Below the pieces are notes generated by a model. That model saw only the letters and a list, made by a program, of their open reading frames with translations, did no database searches and was not told where the DNA came from. A program made the position numbers and the translations under genes. From IMG/VR virus record IMGVR_UViG_3300024346_009227, positions 1 through 64,000 of that record: 64,000 nt of DNA. One strand, 5' to 3'. Below are positions 1 through 7,908 of this stretch, in pieces. Origin of the DNA: a virus. How positions within the stretch are numbered: the stretch's first letter is position 1; the number at the start of each line of letters is the position of its first letter.

Positions 1-87
1 ACCATAAAGCTTTATTCTGTTTTTAAAAATAAAACATATTGAAATTAGGTGTAATTTCTTATGTAAATTAATTATAGAGACATTAAT

Positions 88-987
88 ATGAAAAAGAAAG
101 TTTTATTGATAGGTTCATCTGGATATATAGGGTCAAGATTTTATTACGAGTGTTTTAAAAAATATAATATTTCAAATGTTGATATAAACTTAAGTCATGA
201 TAAAAAAATTACAATAAAAGAAGATTTTGTAAATTTATCAACTAATTTTATAAATAAACACGACATAATAATTCTTCTTGCTGGACATAGTAGTGTAGGT
301 ATGAGTTGTGGAAAAATAATTCCTGTTATAGAAAATAACTTTATTAATTTTATAAAGCTTTCAGAAAAAATAAATACAAATAAAAAATTTATTTATGCAA
401 GTAGTTCATCTGTATATGGAATGTCTAAAGAAGCTTTAGCAAAAGAAGATAAAAAATTAGATGTTGCAATTAACAATTATGATTACAGCAAACAATTAAT
501 TGACAGTTATTCTTCTTTCATAAAATGCAATTGGGTTTCTTTAAGATTTGGAACACTTAGTGGTTGGTCACCAAACTTTAGAAATGATATTATGATTAAT
601 TGTATGTACTCAAATTATTTAATAAATAAAAAAATATCTATTTCAAATCCTGATATAAATAGACCAATATTAGGAATAAGTGATTTGTGTAGATCTTTTG
701 ATTTTATTATTGAAAATAAAAATAACAATGGGATTTATAATTTATGCTCATTTAATTCTACACCAAGAAAACTATCTGAAAAAATGTGCAAAATTTTAAA
801 GTGCCCAGTAGATATAAGTAAAAAGAAATCTTTTAGTTACGACTTTAAAGTTTCTAATAAAAAATTTAAAAATGATTTTTGTTTTGAATTTAAAGATACA
901 ATAGAATCAATTATATTAGAAATACAAGAAAACTACAAAAACATAAAAAACATTGAGTCTAGAAGGGAGTATTTTGATTATGTTTAA
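88..987 (+). CDS. NAD-dependent epimerase/dehydratase (SDR family)
   Basis: Extended short-chain dehydrogenase of the nucleotide-sugar epimerase/dehydratase type, 299 aa. The N-terminal Rossmann motif GSSGYIG lies at residues 9-15, an SSVYG segment at about 107-111, and the catalytic YxxxK (YDYSK) at 131-135. Family members oxidise or epimerise NDP-sugars in the cytoplasm; the exact substrate cannot be read from the sequence. It overlaps the start of a sugar methyltransferase-like gene and heads a run of glycan genes, which supports a sugar-nucleotide role. The first 87 nt of the window hold no gene; they contain a possible -35-like TTGAAA near 39-44, but I cannot fix a promoter there. Confidence 0.85.
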   Translation: MKKKVLLIGSSGYIGSRFYYECFKKYNISNVDINLSHDKKITIKEDFVNLSTNFINKHDIIILLAGHSSVGMSCGKIIPVIENNFINFIKLSEKINTNKKFIYASSSSVYGMSKEALAKEDKKLDVAINNYDYSKQLIDSYSSFIKCNWVSLRFGTLSGWSPNFRNDIMINCMYSNYLINKKISISNPDINRPILGISDLCRSFDFIIENKNNNGIYNLCSFNSTPRKLSEKMCKILKCPVDISKKKSFSYDFKVSNKKFKNDFCFEFKDTIESIILEIQENYKNIKNIESRREYFDYV

Positions 988-2188
988 AAAAATTAGAATT
1001 TGCAGGTGCTGTAAAAATAAAAATCTTATAAAAATATTAGACCTTGGTATGCATCCTTTAGCAAATTCATATGTTTCTAAACCTCAAAAAACAAAAAAGT
1101 TTCCATTGATATTAATGCTATGCAATAAATGTTTTCATTTACAGATAAGTGTTTCTGTTAATCCAAATTTGTTATTTAAAAACTATCTTTATGTAAGTGG
1201 AACAACAAAAACATTAAATGATTACTTTGAATATTTTGCTAAATTTTCTATTGATAGATTTAAAAAAATAAATAAAAAAAATCCATTGAATGTGTTAGAT
1301 ATAGCTTGTAATGATGGAAGTCAGTTAGATAAATTTAAAAATAAAAAAATTAATACTTTTGGTATAGATCCGGCTGAAAATTTGTATGTTTTATCTTCTA
1401 AAAAACACAATGTTTTTTGTGGATATATTGAAAACTATAACCCTAAAAAAAAATTCGACATTATCGTTGCACAAAATGTATTTGCTCATGTTGATAATCT
1501 TGATGTTTTTTTGTCAAAAGTAAAACAATCTATGAGCAAAGAAAGCGTTTTTTATATTCAAACATCTCAAGCAAATATGTTGTTAAACAATGAATTTGAC
1601 ACTATTTATCATGAGCATTTGTCGTTTTTTAATTCTTTATCTATGAAGAAAGTATTAAAAAAACACAACTTATTTTTAAATAATGTTTTTAAAACTTCTG
1701 TTCATGGAACATCTTATGTGTTTGAAATAAGCATGTCTAATAAAATTGGAAATATATCTGATGTATTAGTGCAAGAACTTGAAAGTGGGCTTTTTGATGT
1801 TGATTTTTATATTAAGTATTCAAAAAAATGTTTATTGTGTGTGCAAAGTTTAAAGAAAAAAATTGATGCTTATAAGAAAAAAAAATATAAAATTATAGGT
1901 TATGGGGCAGCAGCAAAAGGAAATACACTTTTAAATTTTTCAAATATAAGTTTGGATTATATTGTTGATGATAATCCTTTAAAACAAGGAATGTATACTC
2001 CAGGAATGAATATTCCTATTGTGTCAATTGAAAAACTAAATGAATTTTCTAAAAAAGATAAGATTTGTTTTGTTCCTCTTGCTTGGAATTTTTACGAAGA
2101 AATAAAAAACAGAATTAGAAAATTTAGAAATTTTAAATCTGACAAAATAATTAAATACTTTCCGTTTTATAGTGAAGAAATATTGTGA
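980..2188 (+). CDS. sugar C-methyltransferase-like SAM-dependent methyltransferase
   Basis: 402 aa with the three-part layout of NDP-sugar C-methyltransferases (TylCIII/NovU type). An N-terminal zinc-binding region carries CRCC and, further on, CNKC pairs. A central class I methyltransferase domain has SAM motif I around LDIACNDGS. The C-terminal domain has IIGYGAAAKGNTLLN and DDNPLKQG, typical of the family. The ATG at 980 is preferred over an upstream in-frame ATG at 953 because GGGAG lies 10 nt before it and it overlaps the previous gene by only 8 nt. The stop overlaps the GTG start of the next gene. Likely acts with the adjacent epimerase to make a modified deoxysugar; that pairing is inference. 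Confidence 0.82.
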   Translation: MFKKIRICRCCKNKNLIKILDLGMHPLANSYVSKPQKTKKFPLILMLCNKCFHLQISVSVNPNLLFKNYLYVSGTTKTLNDYFEYFAKFSIDRFKKINKKNPLNVLDIACNDGSQLDKFKNKKINTFGIDPAENLYVLSSKKHNVFCGYIENYNPKKKFDIIVAQNVFAHVDNLDVFLSKVKQSMSKESVFYIQTSQANMLLNNEFDTIYHEHLSFFNSLSMKKVLKKHNLFLNNVFKTSVHGTSYVFEISMSNKIGNISDVLVQELESGLFDVDFYIKYSKKCLLCVQSLKKKIDAYKKKKYKIIGYGAAAKGNTLLNFSNISLDYIVDDNPLKQGMYTPGMNIPIVSIEKLNEFSKKDKICFVPLAWNFYEEIKNRIRKFRNFKSDKIIKYFPFYSEEIL

Positions 2189-2994
2189 AAAAAACAATAA
2201 TTTCTCATTTTTATAATGAAGAGTACTTACTGCCTTGGTGGTTAAGCCATCATAAAAAACATTTTGATTATGGAATAATGATTGATTACAATTCAACGGA
2301 TAAATCTAAAGAAATAATTGAAGAAATTTGTCCTCATTGGAAAATTGTAAAAACAAAAAATGAATATTTTGATAGTGATATTATAGATAGAGAAGTTGAA
2401 GAATACGAAAAAAAAATTGATGGTTGGAGAATATGTTTAAATACTACAGAGTTTTTAGTTGGAGATTATTCTGTATTAGATAAATCTTTAAAAAAACAAT
2501 TGTATTTAGGAAATTTAGTTTTTGTTGAAGATAAAATTACTAGTTTAAATAAAAACATTCCAATTTTTTATCAAGTTTCAAATGCTTATAATCAAGTAAA
2601 TGATGCATCTGGAATTTTACATACTGGCAGTAGATCATTTAGATCAATTCACAATTATCCTATAAAATATTCTAATAATGGTGGAAGACATTTTTCTGGT
2701 CCAATATCAACAAATGATTTAAGAATTTTTTATTATGGTTATTTAATTAGCATAGAAGAAATAATATTAAGAAAATTACAAATACAAAGTAAAATTTCTG
2801 ATATAGAATACAATAGGTATAAACATTTAAACCACCCAAATATTACTAATAGAGAAGATTTTTTAAATAAAATAAAAAGATATCAATTACCAAATTGTAT
2901 AGACATGAGTAACGAAATTAATAGGCTAGTTGAATTAGATAATTTAAAGGAAAATTATTGTGAAAAAAACTTTGATCTCACATTTTTACAATGA
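2185..2994 (+). CDS. GT-A glycosyltransferase-like protein, first copy of a tandem pair
   Basis: 269 aa, resembling the family 2/92-like glycosyltransferases that begin with an ISHFYNEE-type nucleotide-binding strand followed by LPWWLSHHKKHFDYG. A conventional DxD is not obvious; IDYNSTD at about residues 32-38 may take its place. The start is GTG, overlapping the preceding TGA (GTGA), as expected for translational coupling. The first ~60 residues are almost identical to those of the next gene, so this is a tandem duplication with divergent C-terminal halves. The product probably transfers a sugar in a cell-surface or virion glycan pathway; donor and acceptor are unknown. Confidence 0.7.
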   Translation: MKKTIISHFYNEEYLLPWWLSHHKKHFDYGIMIDYNSTDKSKEIIEEICPHWKIVKTKNEYFDSDIIDREVEEYEKKIDGWRICLNTTEFLVGDYSVLDKSLKKQLYLGNLVFVEDKITSLNKNIPIFYQVSNAYNQVNDASGILHTGSRSFRSIHNYPIKYSNNGGRHFSGPISTNDLRIFYYGYLISIEEIILRKLQIQSKISDIEYNRYKHLNHPNITNREDFLNKIKRYQLPNCIDMSNEINRLVELDNLKENYCEKNFDLTFLQ

Positions 2995-3742
2995 AGAATA
3001 TTTGTTACCTTGGTGGTTAAAACACCATAAAAAATATTTTGATTATGGAATAATGATTGATTATCATTCAACAGACAATTCTAAAAAAATAATTGAAGAA
3101 ATTTGTCCTCATTGGACAATTGTTACTTCAAATAACAAAGATTTTGATGCCCCAAAAGTAGATTGGGAAGTTATGGAAATAGAATCTTTAATTTCTGGAT
3201 ATAAAATTGTTTTAAATACTACAGAATTTTTAATTTCTACAAAAGAAGATTGGGAAAAAGATTTTTTATTTGAAAAATACGACCAAATTTTAATTCCTTC
3301 TAGCGTAATGGTAGACGATGATTTGAATCAAAATGAATTAGACTACAATATACCTTTGCACAAACAAAAAAATAAAGGTATGGATATACACATTAAACCT
3401 AAATTTTATTCATTAAGAAATTCAAGATCTATGCATAAAGTAAAAGTAAATTATTCTGCTGGAAGACATTTTTATTCATATAATACACAAGAAGATCTTA
3501 TTAAAACATTTGATGACGGAACAACATCAACTATTTTCAATATTTTATGGTTTGGTTTTTCTCCATACAATGAAAAACTTTTAAAAAGAAGATTGCAAAT
3601 CCAGAATGTAGCACCTAGAAGCCCTTCTTTTGGAGGACATCATTTTACAGATAAAGAAGGTTTAGATATTCAATACGCTAATCTTTTGCCAAATTCTAGC
3701 GAAATTAATTTTTTAAAAAAACAAAATATTTTAAGTTATTAA
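2960..3742 (+). CDS. GT-A glycosyltransferase-like protein, second copy of a tandem pair
   Basis: 260 aa, paralogue of the preceding gene. Both have ISHFYNEEYLLPWWL, HHKK-FDYGIMIDY, STD-SK-IIEEICPHW and an NTTEFL segment, then a shared GGRHF/AGRHF region with different flanks. The GTG start at 2960 lies inside the end of the upstream gene (35-nt overlap) and has an AAGGA Shine-Dalgarno just before it. The first copy also starts with GTG, so the duplication seems to have carried the translation signal along. The stop overlaps the stop of the convergent minus-strand gene in a shared TTAA. Confidence 0.7.
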   Translation: MKKTLISHFYNEEYLLPWWLKHHKKYFDYGIMIDYHSTDNSKKIIEEICPHWTIVTSNNKDFDAPKVDWEVMEIESLISGYKIVLNTTEFLISTKEDWEKDFLFEKYDQILIPSSVMVDDDLNQNELDYNIPLHKQKNKGMDIHIKPKFYSLRNSRSMHKVKVNYSAGRHFYSYNTQEDLIKTFDDGTTSTIFNILWFGFSPYNEKLLKRRLQIQNVAPRSPSFGGHHFTDKEGLDIQYANLLPNSSEINFLKKQNILSY

Positions 3743-4326
3743 TTGTGAGTGCCTATTAACTTATCAGAATAAACAATAAGAAAATTATTTTCCAAACAAT
3801 ATTTTTCAATATCTTTTATTGCAAAAAAATCAGCATCATACGACATTCTCCATTCTATTTTTTTAGCAATATCAGTTTTAACCATAACATTTAATGTGTC
3901 TATGTTTCCACCAGTAATATTTTGATATGTTGGTATAATTCCGCAAGCATTGTGCTTTATTTTGTGTACTAACATTCCATATTGATCATTAATCAATTCA
4001 TTATTTGAAAATGACAAATAATCTTTTTCAATAGTGTTATCGTCATCTAACCATATTGTGTAGTCACCTGTGCATTTTGAAATCATAGCGTTTCTTTGAG
4101 CATGACCCCAATTTTTAAATTCTTTTTTTTCTATAAAATTGTAAATAAAACGATTGTCGTTCATGTTTAATACACATTGTTTATCTTCTTCGCTATATCC
4201 ATCTGAACAAATTATAACTTCATAATTTTCATAGTCTTGATCCTTAACGCTGTTCATTGCACGATTAAGTAATTCTGTTCTTTTATATGTTGGGATTATT
4301 ATTGAAAATTTTTTGTTTTGATGCAT
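3739..4326 (-). CDS. family 2 glycosyltransferase
   Basis: 195 aa, a compact GT2 (GT-A fold) enzyme. It opens with FSIIIPTYKRTELLNRAMNS, has VIICSDGYSEED for the nucleotide-binding Asp, and WLDDDN as the metal-binding DxD. It is short for GT2, so it is essentially the catalytic core. It is read from the minus strand within plus-strand genes, like a cassette acquired separately. AAAGGG lies a few bases upstream of the ATG on its own strand. Its stop codon shares bases with the stop of the convergent upstream gene, leaving no room for a terminator. Confidence 0.85.
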   Translation of the reverse strand: MHQNKKFSIIIPTYKRTELLNRAMNSVKDQDYENYEVIICSDGYSEEDKQCVLNMNDNRFIYNFIEKKEFKNWGHAQRNAMISKCTGDYTIWLDDDNTIEKDYLSFSNNELINDQYGMLVHKIKHNACGIIPTYQNITGGNIDTLNVMVKTDIAKKIEWRMSYDADFFAIKDIEKYCLENNFLIVYSDKLIGTHN

Positions 4327-4344
4327 TTTAAAACCCTTTGATTA

Positions 4345-4373
4345 TTGTTTTAAATATAAAATTGTCATATAAT
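4345..4373 (+). promoter_or_regulatory. candidate sigma70-type promoter
   Basis: TTGTTT at 4345-4350 and TATAAT at 4368-4373 are separated by exactly 17 nt in the divergent gap between the minus-strand glycosyltransferase and the gene starting at 4406. This is a near-consensus bacterial housekeeping promoter, although AT-rich DNA produces such matches by chance. Confidence 0.5.
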
Positions 4374-4405
4374 ATATAACACCATTTTATTTTTACGAGA
4401 TAATT

Positions 4406-4687
4406 ATGAAATATCTTTATGAAGTATGGTTAAAAACAAATAATAAAAAAAATAAATATAAAGCATCTATTAGCAAGGAAGGTGGTTCATGTATACCTTT
4501 ATGTGCATCATCAGATGAAGAAGCGATTTACATTTTACAAAAAGCATTTTTGTGTTTTGATTCAAGACCAATAAAAAACAAAAAGAAAATAGGTAATTAC
4601 AGATTGAAAGATGGTTGTTCAAAGTATATATTTGTTTTGTGTAGTGAGAATTTAGAAAGCTATATACAAGCTTATGATCATAAGTAA
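4406..4687 (+). CDS. hypothetical protein
   Basis: 93 aa, not recognised. It begins MKYLYEVWLKTNNKKNKYK and ends SENLESYIQAYDHK. There are no membrane segments or obvious motifs. The opening (YEVWLK) and small size resemble the separate 64-aa gene at 10438 (YFEVWGV), so the two may belong to one family of small phage proteins; that is weak inference. It is the first plus-strand gene after a divergent gap with a good promoter-like sequence and is followed by the long structured leader at 4688-4981. Confidence 0.6.
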   Translation: MKYLYEVWLKTNNKKNKYKASISKEGGSCIPLCASSDEEAIYILQKAFLCFDSRPIKNKKKIGNYRLKDGCSKYIFVLCSENLESYIQAYDHK

Positions 4688-4981
4688 CTGCGTTATCAAA
4701 TTCAATAACGGTTCTTTCGCAGTTCTTTCCCCGAAGTAATCATAACACCAGGGTATGGACCCAAAGACTGCCATAGAGTAGCCAAACTCTTAACAGGTGG
4801 CACGAAAAGTTTAATTAAGAATCAACACTAAGATTGGAGTGACCCCTTCTCCACTTAGACCTGATAGAGCAAAAGCAAAAAATTCTTAATTAATGTCTTG
4901 TTTGGTAGAGTTTATAGCACACCGAAGGCAAACAAAAGAACTCTGATGCTATGCTATCAGGGTAAAGAAGGGGTATTTGAA
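4688..4981 (+). promoter_or_regulatory. candidate structured 5' leader RNA (cis-regulatory) of the cupin gene
   Basis: About 290 nt without a convincing gene but with many inverted repeats. ACTGCG/CGCAGT (4687-4692, 4718-4723) encloses TTAT/ATAA. GGGT/ACCC lies at 4751-4762. TGCCA/TGGCA (4769-4773, 4798-4802) encloses AGAGT/ACTCT (4775-4790). A perfect 12-bp helix joins 4811-4822 and 4882-4893. It encloses a hairpin CTAAG-TGGAG/CTCCA-CTTAG (4828-4858). The apical loop region 4842-4850 (ACCCCTTCT) is perfectly complementary to the Shine-Dalgarno region 4966-4974 (AGAAGGGGT), 7 nt before the ATG at 4982. CCTGATAG (4860-4867) can also pair with CTATCAGG (4954-4961). AGAGTT/AACTCT and TAGCA/TGCTA (4907-4951) interlock as a pseudoknot. 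This looks like a riboswitch-like translational control element; I do not recognise a known class. Confidence 0.6.
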
Positions 4982-5335
4982 ATGAGATTTAAAGCAGATA
5001 TAACACTTAAAAAGTGGGGCAGCGAAGAAACAATAGCAAACGAATCTTTTAGAGACACATGTTTGAAAATATTAAAAATGGACATACTGAAACAAACAAG
5101 CTGGCATTACCATGCCCAAAAAGAGTCTTATTTTTACATATTCTCTGGAGAGGTGTCCATACACATATCTGATGGAGATAACTTAAATTTAGCCCATATA
5201 GAGCTTTTAAAACAAGGCGATTGTATTTTTGTAAAAGCAAATCAAAGACACATGATAACAGCGATGAAAGAGAGTGTATTACTTGAGTCATCCAGCTTTG
5301 ATGATCCACTAGACAAAACTATAGTTCCTCACTAG
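4982..5335 (+). CDS. small cupin-fold protein
   Basis: 117 aa, single cupin domain. Motif 1 is WHYHAQKESYFYIFSG (metal ligands H42, H44, E48) and motif 2 is GDCIFVKANQRH (H90). Single-domain cupins of this size include sugar-phosphate isomerase/epimerase-like and small-molecule-binding proteins. Given the glycan setting, a sugar or sugar-phosphate ligand is plausible but unproven. The ATG at 4982 is chosen because a strong AAGAAGGGG lies 8 nt upstream; an in-frame TTG at 4898 would extend the protein into the structured leader. The 3' end overlaps the convergent gene at 5319 by 17 nt. Confidence 0.8.
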   Translation: MRFKADITLKKWGSEETIANESFRDTCLKILKMDILKQTSWHYHAQKESYFYIFSGEVSIHISDGDNLNLAHIELLKQGDCIFVKANQRHMITAMKESVLLESSSFDDPLDKTIVPH

Positions 5336-5597
5336 CTATGTCGCAAAATATTTGAACTACGCTTTTTTCTATAAAACCAAATGAATTTAGATGCCCAACA
5401 TCTTTTCCAACTATTAAGGTTATTTCCATAAATTCAGATTCAGATATATATCCAGTCGAATAAGCTTTTCTTATTATTTCTTTAAACAAAATAAATTGAG
5501 AATTAGTAAAATCTATGGTTTTTAAATTGAGAAAATCAATTTTGCCTTTAAAATAAGCCTTGAGTGTTTGTTGGCTTTCCTTTATTCTATTTTTCAT
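5319..5597 (-). CDS. hypothetical protein
   Basis: 92 aa, not recognised. It is mostly helical-looking and acidic at the C-terminus, with no membrane segment or metal motif. An AAGAGG Shine-Dalgarno lies just upstream of the ATG on the minus strand, which supports expression. It is one of three isolated minus-strand genes in the left half of the window and overlaps the convergent cupin gene at its 3' end. The intervening antisense overlap may matter for regulation, but that is speculative. Confidence 0.6.
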   Translation of the reverse strand: MKNRIKESQQTLKAYFKGKIDFLNLKTIDFTNSQFILFKEIIRKAYSTGYISESEFMEITLIVGKDVGHLNSFGFIEKSVVQIFCDIASEEL

Positions 5598-5622
5598 ACT
5601 AACCTCTTATATCGAGAACATT

Positions 5623-6114
5623 ATGGCAAAGAAAAACGAACCAGAGATAAATGTAAAGTTATTAATAAAGAGAAATCTCTTAGATGTAGTAGAAATAGAG
5701 AAGGCATCATGTTACACAAATGATCCAGACTTTGGCAAAATTCAAAATGATTCTGCTTGGTCCTCATCTTCTTTTACAAGTTTTGTAAGAAAAAAGAATA
5801 CATTCTCTTATGTTATTTATGAAAATTCTAAAATAGTTGGCTTTATTTTGATTGAAAATGCAATTAATGAAACAATAATAGAAAAATTAGTTGTGCATCC
5901 AAAGAATAGAAGAAATGGATATGGAACTAAAATGATTGAATTTTTAATTCAAAAATCATTTAAACCAATAATTTCTGCTTATTGCAGAGAAGATGACAAT
6001 GATAGTATCAAATTCTACAGCAGCAAAAAATTTAAATCAAAATTACAAAAAAAATATTTTATTAATGATATAGATGCTGTAAAATTTACTATGGAGATTG
6101 ACGATGAAAAATAA
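5623..6114 (+). CDS. GNAT family N-acetyltransferase
   Basis: 163 aa with the GNAT core similar to RimI-like enzymes. KIVGFILIENA forms the central strand, then EKLVVHPKNRRNGYGTKMI carries the acetyl-CoA-binding R/Q-x-x-G-x-G (motif A, RRNGYG). SIKFYSSKKF is the usual C-terminal helix with a conserved aromatic. Such enzymes acetylate protein N-termini or small amines in the cytoplasm; the target here is unknown. The ATG at 5623 is preferred over 5560, whose extension would be hydrophobic and lie antisense to the gene at 5319-5597. It overlaps the next small gene by 11 nt. Confidence 0.82.
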   Translation: MAKKNEPEINVKLLIKRNLLDVVEIEKASCYTNDPDFGKIQNDSAWSSSSFTSFVRKKNTFSYVIYENSKIVGFILIENAINETIIEKLVVHPKNRRNGYGTKMIEFLIQKSFKPIISAYCREDDNDSIKFYSSKKFKSKLQKKYFINDIDAVKFTMEIDDEK

Positions 6115-6274
6115 AGTTTTAGTAGACTGTTTGGGGTGGTGCAATAAAAAATTTTTAAGTCATAATCCATCAACAAACAGAATATGCAAAAAGTGCAAAG
6201 AAAAAATGAACAACAAGAAAAATGAAATGGGCAAAAATTACTTTTACGAAAAAAAAATAGAGATAAATGAATAA
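6104..6274 (+). CDS. small four-cysteine zinc-ribbon protein
   Basis: 56 aa, MKNKVLVDCLGWCNKKF... The four cysteines are arranged CLGWC at residues 9-13 and CKKC at 28-31. With NPSTNRICKKC this matches a small zinc-ribbon type often seen in phage genomes (C-x3-C ... N-R-x-C-x2-C). The remainder is Lys/Glu rich. It starts inside the acetyltransferase gene and its TAA overlaps the ATG of the next glycosyltransferase (ATGAATAA), so it fills the only gap between these genes. Role unknown; nucleic-acid or protein binding is likely for the fold. Confidence 0.65.
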   Translation: MKNKVLVDCLGWCNKKFLSHNPSTNRICKKCKEKMNNKKNEMGKNYFYEKKIEINE

Positions 6275-7307
6275 ACCAAAAGTTGCACTTATAACGCCAT
6301 CATTGGGTATGGGTGGTGCAGAAAGATGGATTGTAACTCTAGCAAAATTCTTTAATGAAGTTGATCCTTATTTAATTTTAAATCTAAGTGGCCAAAGCGA
6401 TTCAATTTTATTAAATGAAATACCAAGCACAACAAGAATTATATCTAATTTTTATTCAAGACCAGAAAAAATTATAGATGCTTTAAGTGATGCTGATGTA
6501 GTTATATCTTGGTGTTTTAATTTAAATTTAATCTTAAAAGATAAGTTAAAATGTCCAACAATAGATGTTTCTCACAGTGATCCACAATGGAAAGATCATA
6601 AATCTTTAATTGATCACACATCAAAAAATTCAAAATATCATGTTGGAGTAAGCAAGATTGCTGCTTCATCATATAAAAAAAATAATTCAGATGTAATATA
6701 TAACGGAATAGATACAAAAAGACTTAAAAAATCAAAAGGTAGAATTGAACAAAGAAAAGAATGGGGTTGTGAAAATAACAAAGTGGTTATTTTTTTAAGC
6801 AGATTATCAGAAGAAAAAAATCCAAAAATATTATTAGAATGTTCAGAATTATTTGATGAAAGCTGGAAATTTTTATTTGTTGATATTGGTTCATTAAAAC
6901 AACATTTTAGTTCAATAAAAAAATCTAACATTAAGATTATAAAAAAAACAAAAGATATTGGTGATTATTATTCTGGTGCAGATGTAGTGGTTCTTCCTTC
7001 AGATATAGAAGGAATGCCATTAGTTTTATTAGAATCTTGGTTTTGTGCAGTTCCTGTTGTAACAACAAGATATGCTTCTTATTTAGAATTAGAAGATATG
7101 CATGGAGAATTATGTTTATCGACACAAGTAAGACCAACAGCAATTGAATTTTCAAATAAAATACAACAAGCTTTTTATGAAGGAAGAAATTCTAAAAGAG
7201 TTGTTTTAGCCAAATCAGTCGTTGAAAATAATTACACACATGAAACAATGATTAAAAATTGGGAAAAGTATATTTTTTTAAAAATAAAAGAATTCCATGA
7301 TAGTTAA
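6267..7307 (+). CDS. GT-B glycosyltransferase (family 4 type)
   Basis: 346 aa, GT4-type retaining glycosyltransferase. The N-terminal glycine-rich loop is PSLGMGGAERWIV; the linker region has GVSKIAASSYKKN and VIYNGIDTKRL. The C-terminal domain has VIFLSRLSEEKNP and the donor-binding region ADVVVLPSDIEGMPLVLLES, with the E-x7-E pattern replaced by DIEGMPLVLLE. Cytoplasmic, transferring a sugar from an NDP donor to an unknown acceptor. It overlaps the following sulfotransferase by 11 nt, suggesting coupled expression. Confidence 0.9.
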   Translation: MNKPKVALITPSLGMGGAERWIVTLAKFFNEVDPYLILNLSGQSDSILLNEIPSTTRIISNFYSRPEKIIDALSDADVVISWCFNLNLILKDKLKCPTIDVSHSDPQWKDHKSLIDHTSKNSKYHVGVSKIAASSYKKNNSDVIYNGIDTKRLKKSKGRIEQRKEWGCENNKVVIFLSRLSEEKNPKILLECSELFDESWKFLFVDIGSLKQHFSSIKKSNIKIIKKTKDIGDYYSGADVVVLPSDIEGMPLVLLESWFCAVPVVTTRYASYLELEDMHGELCLSTQVRPTAIEFSNKIQQAFYEGRNSKRVVLAKSVVENNYTHETMIKNWEKYIFLKIKEFHDS

Positions 7308-7908
7308 TCATATAAAAAAATGGGTATATATTGGACCTCCTAAAACTGGAAGCACAGCTATCTCGTATGTTTTAACAGATGGAAAATACAACACAAATGA
7401 ATTTATTCAAGATTCAAATGTTAATTTTAAAGGTATAGAAATAAATGGTCAACATACACCTTGGCCTCCTAATAAATTAGGCTCTAAATATGATGATTAC
7501 AATGTTTTTATAAGTGTAAGAAATCCTTTTTCTAGAATAGTTTCTCTTTACGATCATTGGAAATATGGGCAAAATTACGAAAACGAATTATTTTTTAAAG
7601 AAAAAACACTTGAAGAATTTATGCATCTTGTTTTAGATAAAAATCTTTCTAATGATGGTTTTTTTCATACTACAATAACAGATTGGGTTACTAGATATGA
7701 TTTTTTTATAAAACAAGAAAGTCTAGAAAATGATTTAAAGATGCTGAATATTCACTCTATCGATTTTAATGTTCCACTAATAAATGAAAAATTAGGATCG
7801 ACAAAACACTGGAAAGAAGAACATAATAAAAAAACAATTGAAATGACAATTGAATGGGCAGAAAAAGATTTTTATAATTTTGAATATAGTAAGGATATTA
7901 ATGTTTAA
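7297..7908 (+). CDS. sulfotransferase family protein
   Basis: 203 aa. The N-terminal VYIGPPKTGSTAIS is the P-loop-like 5'-phosphosulfate-binding motif of PAPS-dependent sulfotransferases, and VFISVRNPFSRIVSLYDHW is the 3'-phosphate-binding segment (R-NP-x-R-x-x-S). This matches the carbohydrate sulfotransferase family (sulfotransfer_2-like). Together with the upstream glycosyltransferase it suggests that the glycan made here can be sulfated; PAPS would have to come from the host. It overlaps the next gene by 8 nt. Confidence 0.8.
   Translation: MIVNHIKKWVYIGPPKTGSTAISYVLTDGKYNTNEFIQDSNVNFKGIEINGQHTPWPPNKLGSKYDDYNVFISVRNPFSRIVSLYDHWKYGQNYENELFFKEKTLEEFMHLVLDKNLSNDGFFHTTITDWVTRYDFFIKQESLENDLKMLNIHSIDFNVPLINEKLGSTKHWKEEHNKKTIEMTIEWAEKDFYNFEYSKDINV

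Noticed and set aside
4688-4981. Known RNA class (cobalamin, glutamine, preQ1 riboswitch, group I intron, RNase P, tmRNA)
   Set aside because: Hallmark sequences of these classes (B12 box, intron core, tmRNA tag frame, RNase P core) are not seen; left as unclassified.
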